Assembly: GCA_017617415.1 (NCBI GenBank)
Contig: JAFZWH010000091.1
Location: 62,001 to 126,000, forward strand
Length of the DNA: 64,000 bases
Direction: 5' to 3'
DNA from: Victivallales bacterium
GTDB lineage: Bacteria > Verrucomicrobiota > Lentisphaeria > Oligosphaerales > Oligosphaeraceae
Positions 53,675 to 62,115 of the stretch are shown here, piece after piece. The notes under the pieces were generated by a model. The model ran no database searches, had not been told where the DNA came from, and worked only from the letters and a program-made list of their open reading frames with translations. A program made the translations under genes and the position numbers. The first letter of the stretch is position 1, and each line of letters begins with the position of its first letter.

Positions 53675-56600
53675 TCATTTTGCCAAGCGTTGAATCTCCT
53701 CGGCAGTCAACGCCCGGTCGTAAAGGCGGTACTCGTCGTAGGTGCCGGGTGCGAACATCGCCATGTTGCTGGGGTGGGTGCCCAAGGTAGCGGGGAAGCC
53801 GTCCAGTTTCGGAGCGACGAAGGGCTGGGTGTTCGTAATGACCGGCTGACCATTCACATAGAGGATGCGTTCGCCGGGCTTCCAGGTCAGAGCCAGATGC
53901 ACCCCCTCCCCTTTGACGAGCGGCGAGGGCACCTCGCCCATGAAGACCTGCGGGCACTTGCCGCCGACGCGCGCCTTGAGTTTGCCGTCGTTGAGGTAGA
54001 TGCCAATTTCGTCATAGCCGCTTGGGGTGGCGTTCTGGTCAGTCTCCATCAGGTATGCCAAGGCGACATTTTTGCGTTCTGCCACGAAGGCATTGTCAAA
54101 AGCGGGGCAGACCCAGAAGGCCAGAGTTCCCGTTTCGGGTTGCGGTCCAAGCAGTTCTGCACCGCCTGGCAGCATCACCCTGCCCCACTGGGACTTCGTG
54201 CGGAAGGCATTGCCGGGATGGCCGACGCCGGAAAGGCGCATGCCCTCGGCGGGCATTCCGTCAAAGCGGTTTCCAGAGCGATCGGCCACGAGCGCATAGT
54301 CGCCCTCGAAATCGTAATAGACACGAAGACCGTCCTCGGGAAGGTCTGCAGGACGTCCCGTCTCCAACGCCTCCAGTTTGGCGCGATTCTCCTCGAAGAC
54401 CGTGCGGCGGCGAACGAGTTCGCCCGCATCGAACTCCGCCAGCGTCTTGGCGGCCTCCTCGCCGACGAGCCCCTTCCGCCAACGCGGACGGCCGACGATT
54501 TCCGGCTGATGTCCCAACAATGCGATGGCTTCCTCCAGTGCATCGGACATCGCGCGGCGGGCCGCCAGCATCGGCTTGGGGTCCAGATTGTAGTGTTCAA
54601 AGTCCTCCAGCACATCGGGATTGATGGACAATAGCGCGTCAATGCGCTTGGTCAGTTCCGGGGCCTGGTCGCCCAGTTCGCGTTTCGCGGCCTCAAGGAG
54701 ACAGAAGACCTCGTAGTCCTCCATGCCGTCGCGGAAGCACTCCCACCGCAGGGAGTCCACAGGCATGCCGTCGTCGCCCTCGCCGGGATACATCAGCGAG
54801 CCGTCGCCATTGGACTTCGGGAAAGTCCCGCCGGAGAACCACGGGTTGTTCCAGCCCCACCAGGTGACCGCCCAATAGAGCATGCCGTCCAGGTCGTGCT
54901 TCCAGGACATCCAGGGCCAGACGCGGCAGTCGATGGCGGGATAGTCGATCCAGACATTGGGATAGGGATGTCGGGTTCCGAAGGCAGTGTACCACCAGAC
55001 CATGCGCCCGCGTTCCTGCTCTGCCTTCGCGCCCTCCGCGTCAAAAGAGTAGATTTCGGGGCACCAGATGTCCACGAACTTGAGCGCCTCGGGGAAGGAG
55101 CGCGCCGTCATCATGTTGCGGATGTCGTGGTCGCCGATGCGCTTGGCGGCGGCGAGCGCCTCGTTGATGTAGGGGTAGTCCTTCGCCTCCGGCTCGTCCG
55201 ACAGGTAAGTATAGAAGTACTGAAGCCAGCCCTTTTCGGCGAGGTGTTCGTGATAGAGACGCAGCCACAGCGGGCGTGGGGAGTGCGAGGGCAATTCGTG
55301 GGAGGTGATGCCACGCGTGAGCGCCTGCTCGAAACTCTCGTCGAAGTGCGTCCAATCCACCTCGGCGGGGCGGTCGTAGATGTCCATGGCGAGGAACTCC
55401 CACTCCGGCCAGGCATACATCCATTCCTCGTTGAAACAGGCGAAGGCCTCCTCGGCGTCAATCAGCGTACGTGGTGCCTTCCCCGCCTGCCGGAGCACCG
55501 CCGTGAGCGTGGCATCCCCCGCGCCGCTGACCCTAGCCTCCAATCCCCAGAGGCCATCGAACTTCTCATCCGCCGCGAAGACGCCTGTGTAACGCTGATT
55601 CTCGCCCGCCGGTATTTGCTGTTCCAGAAGTGTTTGGTGATTATTGTTGACATCGTAGGCCACCACATACAGACGGCCCGGACGGTCGCTGGTCACCGTC
55701 ACTTCCAGTTCGTCCCCCGCCTTCACCTCCAGCGAGGGTTTCCGCAGCAATTCCGCGCGTCGGGCGCTCTGGTAGGGACTCACGCGGTGTTCGTGCATGT
55801 TCTCCCGATAGGAGTCCTCATTCTGTTTGACCGCAAACTGATGCAACCCGAAGGCGGTCACGATGCTGGAATCCTTCGGGATGGTGAAGTTGCGCACCAG
55901 CACCTCCATGGGGACGGCGGTCGGAAGCGCATTCTTCGCCTCCAGAATAAGTGTTCCGGCATAGCGTCCGGGTTTGGCGTCCACTGGCACGCGCACATCC
56001 ACCCAAAGGGTCTCGCGGCCATTCGCGACCACATCAAAGGGCGTGGCGTCCATCAACGGATCCGGCCAGGGGCCGGTGTAGATGACCTTGTGGTCGGTGG
56101 GAATCATCTCGACATAGCCCTCGCGGCGAATGCGGAAGTTGTTGGCGGATAGAACAGTTCCGTCTTCCTGCACGAAGTCGCCCGCAAGACGCGCCTTGGC
56201 CAACAGCAATGGGGCATCGCCGGCGAAGAGCGTGATCTGCACGGCATCCATCTCGTTGCGTGCGGCATCCAATTGGACTTTGGCACCGATCTCGCCTTCG
56301 TATGGGTGGATGGGAAGAAGCTTGACCAGCGAGGACTCAACGCCGTAGAGAATCTCACGCGCCTGGTGGCCCTGGGCCTGGAAAAGTTGTTCGTCCGCAT
56401 AGTGGATGATGCGGTTCGCAAGAAGTTCAGCCTGGTGCTCCAGCGGGGGGAAGAGCGCGGCGGGAACAGCGGAAGCGGAGATGAGCACCTTCGCCTCGTC
56501 TCGAAGCGCCTTCGCGTCGTCGGTCTGGATATCTCCGATGCGCGCCAACGCGGGGGCGAGAATCTCCTCGCCACGGTAGTTGCGGGTGACGTGATAGCAC

Positions 56601-57391
56601 TGCATCACCACGCGGTCGTCGGCGGAATACTCCTCGCAGAGCACGCGATAGCCGGGATGCCCCTTGCGCACTTCGGCGGTACGTAGCGTAGGCTCCTGGC
56701 CATGCCAAGCCAACTGCGGAGCAGGCGCATTCGCCTCAGCAACGCCCAGCACGCCAGTCGGATACGGTTCGATGTCGCTGAAGCGGATGGTGCCAAAGCA
56801 CTCCACATCGTGGAAGGTCTCCTTGATGGTCGAGGACCAGCTGGAGTTCTCCTTGACCGAATAGCGGCTGCGGCATACGTTCATCCGCCATTCGTCACCC
56901 TCCTGCGGAGTCGCTCCCAAGGTGCCGAAGGGGATGATGATTTCCGCCGTCCAGTCATAGACCTTGCTGGTGGTGCGGACCTCCCACTCGCCATTCCACG
57001 TCACGTCGCGATCCTGCTCGTCATATTTGACACCGCGCGAACTGGCGATGAAATGCAGGTAGTTCTCGGCGCCTTTGGGCAGCAGAAAGACCTCCACGCA
57101 GTCGTCCTCCCAGACCATGCCATCCTGCACATCGATATTTGTTTTGATCTTTCCCATGTAGGGTTCCTGGCACTCGAAGCGGAAGTGCATCGCCTCGGCA
57201 TCCTTCCACACGAAGACCGCAGTATTGGCGTCCGGACGGCTCATGCCATCCAGCGCGATGAAGTCTCCCAGATAGGAGGCGGATGATCCGTCTGCACTTG
57301 TGGGAACGATGGTCATCGGTGTCCAGGCCGCAAAAAGCGATGAGACTGTCAGCAGGGAAACCAGGGCAAAGCAATGGAACGTGTTTTGCAT
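53675..57391 (-). CDS. Secreted GH123/DUF4091 glycosidase with CBM9-like and LamG domains
   Basis: A 1238-residue exported protein with signal peptide to about residue 21. A CBM9-like domain (about 35-200) has the family's W-E-D-D-C-V-E-V-F-L block. A large central region leads to the DUF4091/GH123 catalytic domain (about 640-930) with the acid pair D732-E733 in L-S-D-E-P-E-A. GH123 enzymes release N-acetyl-beta-galactosamine with substrate help. The last ~210 residues are a LamG/concanavalin-like domain (Y-Y-D-F-E-G, ending D-E-Y-R-L-Y-D-R-A-L). A glycosphingolipid- or mucin-type glycan is the likely target. The GH20-like gene follows on the same strand after 258 bases and has its own promoter. 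Confidence 0.85.
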   Translation of the reverse strand: MQNTFHCFALVSLLTVSSLFAAWTPMTIVPTSADGSSASYLGDFIALDGMSRPDANTAVFVWKDAEAMHFRFECQEPYMGKIKTNIDVQDGMVWEDDCVEVFLLPKGAENYLHFIASSRGVKYDEQDRDVTWNGEWEVRTTSKVYDWTAEIIIPFGTLGATPQEGDEWRMNVCRSRYSVKENSSWSSTIKETFHDVECFGTIRFSDIEPYPTGVLGVAEANAPAPQLAWHGQEPTLRTAEVRKGHPGYRVLCEEYSADDRVVMQCYHVTRNYRGEEILAPALARIGDIQTDDAKALRDEAKVLISASAVPAALFPPLEHQAELLANRIIHYADEQLFQAQGHQAREILYGVESSLVKLLPIHPYEGEIGAKVQLDAARNEMDAVQITLFAGDAPLLLAKARLAGDFVQEDGTVLSANNFRIRREGYVEMIPTDHKVIYTGPWPDPLMDATPFDVVANGRETLWVDVRVPVDAKPGRYAGTLILEAKNALPTAVPMEVLVRNFTIPKDSSIVTAFGLHQFAVKQNEDSYRENMHEHRVSPYQSARRAELLRKPSLEVKAGDELEVTVTSDRPGRLYVVAYDVNNNHQTLLEQQIPAGENQRYTGVFAADEKFDGLWGLEARVSGAGDATLTAVLRQAGKAPRTLIDAEEAFACFNEEWMYAWPEWEFLAMDIYDRPAEVDWTHFDESFEQALTRGITSHELPSHSPRPLWLRLYHEHLAEKGWLQYFYTYLSDEPEAKDYPYINEALAAAKRIGDHDIRNMMTARSFPEALKFVDIWCPEIYSFDAEGAKAEQERGRMVWWYTAFGTRHPYPNVWIDYPAIDCRVWPWMSWKHDLDGMLYWAVTWWGWNNPWFSGGTFPKSNGDGSLMYPGEGDDGMPVDSLRWECFRDGMEDYEVFCLLEAAKRELGDQAPELTKRIDALLSINPDVLEDFEHYNLDPKPMLAARRAMSDALEEAIALLGHQPEIVGRPRWRKGLVGEEAAKTLAEFDAGELVRRRTVFEENRAKLEALETGRPADLPEDGLRVYYDFEGDYALVADRSGNRFDGMPAEGMRLSGVGHPGNAFRTKSQWGRVMLPGGAELLGPQPETGTLAFWVCPAFDNAFVAERKNVALAYLMETDQNATPSGYDEIGIYLNDGKLKARVGGKCPQVFMGEVPSPLVKGEGVHLALTWKPGERILYVNGQPVITNTQPFVAPKLDGFPATLGTHPSNMAMFAPGTYDEYRLYDRALTAEEIQRLAK

Positions 57392-57438
57392 ATCAGTTCA
57401 GGGTAAAAGGACGAGCAGGACTAGAAAGGCTAGAAGGG

Positions 57439-58494
57439 TTAGATTCTTTTGGCAATCTCCTCCAGGATGCGGTATGCGGCAGCCTGCTTGGAGAGCATTG
57501 GCAAGGCCAGCACAGTGCCGTCGGGAGCGTAGATGGTGATTTGGTTGGTGTCTCCGGCGAAACCGCTTCCTGGCTTGCGGATGTCGTTGGCGCAGAGCAG
57601 GTCGCAGTGTTTTCTACGGAGTTTGTTCAGGGCGTTGATCTCCACATCGTCGGTCTCTGCGGCAAAGCCGACCAGGAACGGATGATTCGGCATTGCGCCC
57701 AGTTCCGCGAGGATGTCTGGCGTGCGCTCCAGATGAAGCACCATCCCCTCCCCTTCAATCTTCTTGATTTTCTGGGGGACATAGTAGTCCGGGCGGAAGT
57801 CCGCCACCGCCGCGCAAAGCACTGCCACCTGCGCCTCCTGCCAGTGTTGCCGCACCGCATCATGCATCTGCTGCGCCGAGCGCACGGGAAACCTCTCCAG
57901 ATTAGGCAAATCCGGCACCTCGGTCGTCATGGGTCCGTGGATCAGCAGTACCCGTGCGCCACGCATTGCGGCGGCCCATGCGATCGCCACGCCCATCTTG
58001 CCACTGGAGCGATTGGTGATAAAGCGCACAGGATCGATGTCCTCGGCCGTCGGCCCCGCCGTAACCAGCACTGTCTTCCCAGCAAAATCTTGTGGTGAAG
58101 CGAGTTGTTCCAGTCTCTGCAGAATTTCCATCGCATCGAATTCCGGCAATGCGGCACTGCCAGGCGGCAGTCCGGGCGGCAGTTCATCCCCCAATATCAA
58201 CACGGGGACGCCAGAGTGCGCCAACAGCGACGCCAATTCTTTCCGCCAGCTTTGACAAAGCACCGCCAAGGGCTTCTGCTCCAAATATTTTGGCAGTTCC
58301 CGCTCGGACACAACGGAATGCCCCGTCAACGCCTCCCAGCCCGCCGGAGTGACCAGACGCAGAAGTTCCTCGTCGGGACACACCCACACTTGGATGCTCC
58401 ACAAGTCTCTGTCCCTGCACAAATCGCCCAGCACCCCCAAAGTCTTCTGCAGTGGCCTGGTGTGATTCAAAAGAAAAAGAACCGGTGTCGTCAT
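57439..58494 (-). CDS. Phosphopantothenate-cysteine ligase with degenerate CoaC half
   Basis: A 351-residue protein. The C-terminal CoaB half (about 140-351) is normal: V-T-A-G-P-T-A-E-D-I-D-P-V-R, N-R-S-S-G-K-M-G and A-A-V-A-D-F-R-P. It joins cysteine to phosphopantothenate in coenzyme A synthesis. The N-terminal ~135 residues occupy the place of the flavin-dependent decarboxylase CoaC but show none of its landmarks (no G-S-I-A-x-Y-K start, no P-x-S-A-N block, no lid cysteine). The decarboxylation must be done elsewhere, or by a diverged site here. ATG 58494 is preferred over an in-frame TTG nine bases upstream. Confidence 0.82.
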   Translation of the reverse strand: MTTPVLFLLNHTRPLQKTLGVLGDLCRDRDLWSIQVWVCPDEELLRLVTPAGWEALTGHSVVSERELPKYLEQKPLAVLCQSWRKELASLLAHSGVPVLILGDELPPGLPPGSAALPEFDAMEILQRLEQLASPQDFAGKTVLVTAGPTAEDIDPVRFITNRSSGKMGVAIAWAAAMRGARVLLIHGPMTTEVPDLPNLERFPVRSAQQMHDAVRQHWQEAQVAVLCAAVADFRPDYYVPQKIKKIEGEGMVLHLERTPDILAELGAMPNHPFLVGFAAETDDVEINALNKLRRKHCDLLCANDIRKPGSGFAGDTNQITIYAPDGTVLALPMLSKQAAAYRILEEIAKRI

Positions 58495-58505
58495 TGTTGC
58501 CAAAG

Positions 58506-58535
58506 TTGATTTTTGTCGTTTCGTTGTACTATAAT
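58506..58535 (+). promoter_or_regulatory. Promoter of the gene at 58601
   Basis: TTGATT (58506-58511) and TATAAT (58530-58535) lie 18 bases apart. It would drive the plus-strand run starting with the unknown gene and dut, and is divergent from coaB. Confidence 0.6.
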
Positions 58536-58600
58536 GTTAAAAACACATACAAAACCCAATCGATAGATTATATTCTTTTTGAAACCATTTTAACTTTCCC

Positions 58601-59296
58601 ATGAACGACAGACTTGACGAAATCTGGTACGCGGCCAAAACCACACAGATTGTGTATATGCCGCCCAAGCTGCTCGAGACCTTCGGCGAGACCCTGGTCC
58701 ATTATCTGGTCGTTGCCGAAGATCCGGACAGCCCCGCACAAATCCATCTCCACGACGGGGTGGTCACCGCCGAGCGTCCGCGAATCATCACCCCGCAATA
58801 CTACCGCCAGAGGGTGGTTGAAAATTTCGGAGAAGACGCACAGCGGTATTTTGACGAGGTGCTCGCCAAGGACACCGCCGCGCGATTTCTCCAGTATGGC
58901 CTGAAATTCAGCAAGCAGGAGTACCACACCCATCAGGTCACTGGAGACCTCCGCGAAATCGCCGAACAGGCCGCCAAGGACGCGCAGGACAATCTCCACG
59001 AACTGCGCGGAGTGGTCATCGGAACCAACGACACTTGGGAGGTCTCGCTCCTTTACTTCATCACTCAACTGGTCCAGCGGTCGCTTCCCTATCATGCGCG
59101 AGACATTGCGCAACGAGGATTGCTGGACCTCCAAGACGGGGTGCCCGCCGCAGTCCGCATGGAAATCGAGGATGACCTCCAGAACTGCACCACACTGGAA
59201 AGCGCCCGGAACCTCGGCGCAAAATTGCGTGACTACGGACTCTTCGAGCAATTCGAGGACCGCTTTTACGAGGTGTATCGGAGAGTAAAATCCTGA
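58601..59296 (+). CDS. Hypothetical protein
   Basis: I do not recognise this 231-residue soluble protein. It is acidic, without signal peptide or membrane helix, with an alpha/beta N-terminal part (I-V-Y-M-P-P-K-L-L-E-T-F-G-E-T) and a long helical C-terminal part. It leads a plus-strand group with dut, a lytic transglycosylase and rimO, which may be simple co-location. Codon use looks like its neighbours, so it is probably a long-resident lineage gene. Confidence 0.65.
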   Translation: MNDRLDEIWYAAKTTQIVYMPPKLLETFGETLVHYLVVAEDPDSPAQIHLHDGVVTAERPRIITPQYYRQRVVENFGEDAQRYFDEVLAKDTAARFLQYGLKFSKQEYHTHQVTGDLREIAEQAAKDAQDNLHELRGVVIGTNDTWEVSLLYFITQLVQRSLPYHARDIAQRGLLDLQDGVPAAVRMEIEDDLQNCTTLESARNLGAKLRDYGLFEQFEDRFYEVYRRVKS

Positions 59297-59327
59297 TAAA
59301 CAATATAACCACTTTAACACAAAAAGG

Positions 59328-59765
59328 ATGGATAAAATTTTCTTCCAGATGGAGCCGGATTGCGACGATTTGCTGCCCCGCAAGGCCCACGCAAGCGACG
59401 CGGCCTACGACTTGCGCGCCGCCCGCGACCTCACGCTGGCACCCGGCGCATATGCGGCGGTGCCCACCGGCGTACACATCGAATTACCGGCGGATTATGT
59501 GGCGGACGTGCGGCCACGCAGCGGTCTTGCACTCAAGCATGGCGTGACGGTTCTCAACGCGCCAGGCACCATCGACTCCGGCTACCGCGGCGAAATCCAG
59601 GCCATTCTCATCAATCATGGTTCCGAGCCTTTCGAGATTCAGCGCGGAGACCGCATCGCCCAGATGCTTTTCCTGCGTCTGCCGGAATGTGAATTCATCC
59701 CCGCGCCGACTCTTTCGGCAAGCGACCGCGGCGAAGCCGGCTTCGGCTCCACTGGCAGGCAATAA
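59328..59765 (+). CDS. dut: dUTP diphosphatase
   Basis: A 145-residue trimeric dUTPase with all five motifs in order: A-S-D-A-A-Y-D-L, R-P-R-S-G-L-A, the uracil loop G-T-I-D-S-G-Y-R-G-E-I, G-D-R-I-A-Q-M, and the C-terminal flap R-G-E-A-G-F-G-S-T-G-R. It hydrolyses dUTP to dUMP, keeping uracil out of DNA and feeding thymidylate synthesis. AAAAGG lies before the ATG, and the next gene begins nine bases after the stop. Confidence 0.97.
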   Translation: MDKIFFQMEPDCDDLLPRKAHASDAAYDLRAARDLTLAPGAYAAVPTGVHIELPADYVADVRPRSGLALKHGVTVLNAPGTIDSGYRGEIQAILINHGSEPFEIQRGDRIAQMLFLRLPECEFIPAPTLSASDRGEAGFGSTGRQ

Positions 59766-59774
59766 TCGCGCCTC

Positions 59775-60509
59775 ATGCATCGCGTGACTGCCAAACCAGC
59801 CGTCGCCTCACAGCCCAAGCCGGAAGAGGATACTGTGGCTCCCGCCAAGCCTGGCGCAGGTTCCAAGTCCGCATCAGGCAAGCCACGCCATCGGAAACGA
59901 ACACCGCGTTCCCGAAACACTTCGGGCGGTCTTTGGCGTGGTTGGTTCTTCCTGATAAGCGTGCTGATTGCCGTGCTTCTGGGGTTCGGCGCTTTGGAAT
60001 GGCGCTTTGTCACCCTGAAAGAGCGTCAGCGGGAAGAGAAGCTTCTGCTGGCCATCCAGGTCGCTGCCGCCTGCCACGGGCTGGACCCCACGCTTGTCCG
60101 TGCAGTGGTCTGGAAGGAAAGCCGTTTCAACCCGGAGAGCATCGGCACCAAAGGCGAAATCGGCCTGATGCAGATTACTCCCGGTGCAGTGCAGGACTGG
60201 GCGCGGCTCAACCGACAGCCCGTTCCCACCCAGGCTGAACTTTTTGCCTCAGACAAGAATCTCATGATCGGCTGTTGGTATCTGGCCCACTGCCGAAAGC
60301 ATTGGGACGGCTATGCCTCCCAGGAAATCCTCCAACTGGCCGAATACAACGCCGGTCGCACCAAAGTCCTCAAGGATTGGGCACCCGCAACTCCTGAAGA
60401 AACCATCTCCATCGAGAACATCACCTATCCCAGTACCCGAAGCTATATTCAGCAGATTCTGAAGCGGAGGCGCCTCTACCAAAAAGAGGGGTCCACCGTC
60501 AACAACTAA
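59775..60509 (+). CDS. Membrane-anchored lytic transglycosylase (SLT domain)
   Basis: A 244-residue protein with a Lys/Pro-rich cytosolic N-terminus (1-53), one membrane helix (about 54-72) and a periplasmic SLT domain. The catalytic glutamate is Glu115 in V-V-W-K-E-S-R-F-N-P, followed by G-E-I-G-L-M-Q-I-T-P, A-E-Y-N-A-G and an S-Y-I-Q-Q-I end. It cleaves peptidoglycan strands to give 1,6-anhydro ends during wall turnover or insertion of envelope machines. The fold resembles MltC/Slt types. It is only nine bases after dut and four bases before the next gene. Confidence 0.9.
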   Translation: MHRVTAKPAVASQPKPEEDTVAPAKPGAGSKSASGKPRHRKRTPRSRNTSGGLWRGWFFLISVLIAVLLGFGALEWRFVTLKERQREEKLLLAIQVAAACHGLDPTLVRAVVWKESRFNPESIGTKGEIGLMQITPGAVQDWARLNRQPVPTQAELFASDKNLMIGCWYLAHCRKHWDGYASQEILQLAEYNAGRTKVLKDWAPATPEETISIENITYPSTRSYIQQILKRRRLYQKEGSTVNN

Positions 60510-60513
60510 GCCA

Positions 60514-61386
60514 ATGAAACCCACTACTCCAACCAAACATACCGCGGGGCATGCCACCACCGGCCAGGACACCCTCAAGGCGCTGCTGATGGATCCCAAT
60601 CCCTGCATCTCCTCCCTGGCGATGGAGCAGATGCTGCAGAACCGCGACCAATGCAAGAAGTTCATCGCCGCCACCCAGGACAGCGATGAACTCGTATTGC
60701 GTAAAAGCGCCCACCAACTGGCCGCCTGCCTCCGCCTCCAGCTGCTCCAGGACCAGTTCGCCTTTCGCTTCGAACAGGGCAAACTGGATCCATGGGATGC
60801 TCTGATGATCATCGATCAACTTTATGACCAGCGATCATCCGCCTCATACCTTCAGGAACTTTTACTGGAATTCTGCGACGGCTTTCAGTTTTACGGCGAC
60901 CTCACCCTGAAAAAAATCGCCAAATACATGAACGAGAGGAAATTCACTGTTCCGCCTCACCCCATCCTCAACATTTTCTATTATCTCGTTGGCGACGTGT
61001 TGGAAAACTGCCAAGGCATTGCCCTGGTACTCTGCCTGCTGGCCCGACAGCTTGCACAGCTTGCAAGCAAACACTCTTATCCACTGAAAGTTTGCCTGAG
61101 CTGCGGAAAATTCTGCCTGGTGGACCGCCAGCGAACCCTCCTCGACCCGACCGACGGATGGACTATCACGAATGACGTCCCCCCCGATGCGATTCATCTC
61201 TGCACCAGCCAGGAAATCATCCGCGTCTATCTGGCACAGCTAATCGCCTCCTCCGTAATGGTCTGGGAAGTCTACGACGTCCACCTTTTCATACAATTGT
61301 TGCTGCGAATCGAAGGGTTTAGCCGTGACCTGCTGCCCTACCCCTACGGCAATTTCCAAGCCCCTGCCCCGGATCCGGAACCATAA
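60514..61386 (+). CDS. Hypothetical protein, distantly SirB1-like
   Basis: A 290-residue soluble helical protein. The middle part (N-P-C-I at ~28, then P-H-P-I-L-N-I-F-Y-Y-L and E-N-C-Q-G-I-A-L-V-L-C-L-L-A-R-Q-L near 150-180, then C-L-S-C-G-K-F-C-L-V-D) has the order of blocks seen in SirB1-type transglutaminase-like proteins. The resemblance is weak and my call is tentative. It starts four bases after the transglycosylase gene, so the two are translationally linked, and might act on peptidoglycan peptides. Confidence 0.45.
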   Translation: MKPTTPTKHTAGHATTGQDTLKALLMDPNPCISSLAMEQMLQNRDQCKKFIAATQDSDELVLRKSAHQLAACLRLQLLQDQFAFRFEQGKLDPWDALMIIDQLYDQRSSASYLQELLLEFCDGFQFYGDLTLKKIAKYMNERKFTVPPHPILNIFYYLVGDVLENCQGIALVLCLLARQLAQLASKHSYPLKVCLSCGKFCLVDRQRTLLDPTDGWTITNDVPPDAIHLCTSQEIIRVYLAQLIASSVMVWEVYDVHLFIQLLLRIEGFSRDLLPYPYGNFQAPAPDPEP

Positions 61387-61400
61387 CCCATGGAGTCATT

Positions 61401-62111
61401 GTGAATCAGCTGATTAACAACTTTTTACAAGCTCTCGCACAGACCACCCGCTTCAATTTCCTCCCCGAGGATACGGAGGGCGCCACGCCGGCTTCCAGCC
61501 GCTGGATGCATGTCCTCATCCGCGCCATGATGGGAGTGGTGTATTTTCTCATCGCGGCTCTGCTCTCACATATATTTCGCCAGCCGGCGGCCGCCGTCGT
61601 GTTGAGCACTGTCACCATTCTGGCACTCCACCATTGGCTCACCGCCGGCCGCGAAAGCCACCTGCCTAAGCTCTTCCAGCAGGCATGGCTGCCCTCCACC
61701 ATAAAAACAGATACCCTCGATGCCTTGTCGCTGTTCTTCCAATGTCTCCCGGCTCTCCTATTGCTTGCGCTCCTCTGCCTCCATTCGGCCATCTGGCTGC
61801 CCTCCATCCTGGCACTTGGAGCGGCCGGCGGGCGAGAACTTGCCAGAAAGACCACTGCCGACTTGAAACTCGACTGGGGCTGCTGGCTGGTCGCATTGGC
61901 AACCATTTTTCTCACCATTATATGCCCTTGCCTCGGAAGCGCAACGCTATGCAGTCTAGCCACTCATAGCACTTTGCAGATCTTAACGATAACTTTCCTG
62001 TCGATTTTCTGTGGACGACTTCTGCCCCGCCGCCCGGCTGGCTTCCTCGCCAACTCCTTCTTCATCTCCATGGTGGTCACCTTGATGGTCCTGCTAATCG
62101 AGTGCCTCTAA
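61401..62111 (+). CDS. Integral membrane protein of unknown function
   Basis: A 236-residue protein with about six hydrophobic helices. F-L-Q-A-L-A-Q-T-T-R-F-N-F at the start recalls the opening of CobS-type cobalamin synthases, but the family's Asp-rich metal motif is not visible, so I do not assign it. GTG at 61401 is the start, with GGAG six bases upstream. It sits between the SirB1-like gene and rimO with gaps of 14 and 4 bases, so it belongs to this tightly packed unit. Confidence 0.55.
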   Translation: MNQLINNFLQALAQTTRFNFLPEDTEGATPASSRWMHVLIRAMMGVVYFLIAALLSHIFRQPAAAVVLSTVTILALHHWLTAGRESHLPKLFQQAWLPSTIKTDTLDALSLFFQCLPALLLLALLCLHSAIWLPSILALGAAGGRELARKTTADLKLDWGCWLVALATIFLTIICPCLGSATLCSLATHSTLQILTITFLSIFCGRLLPRRPAGFLANSFFISMVVTLMVLLIECL

Positions 62112-62115
62112 CTCC

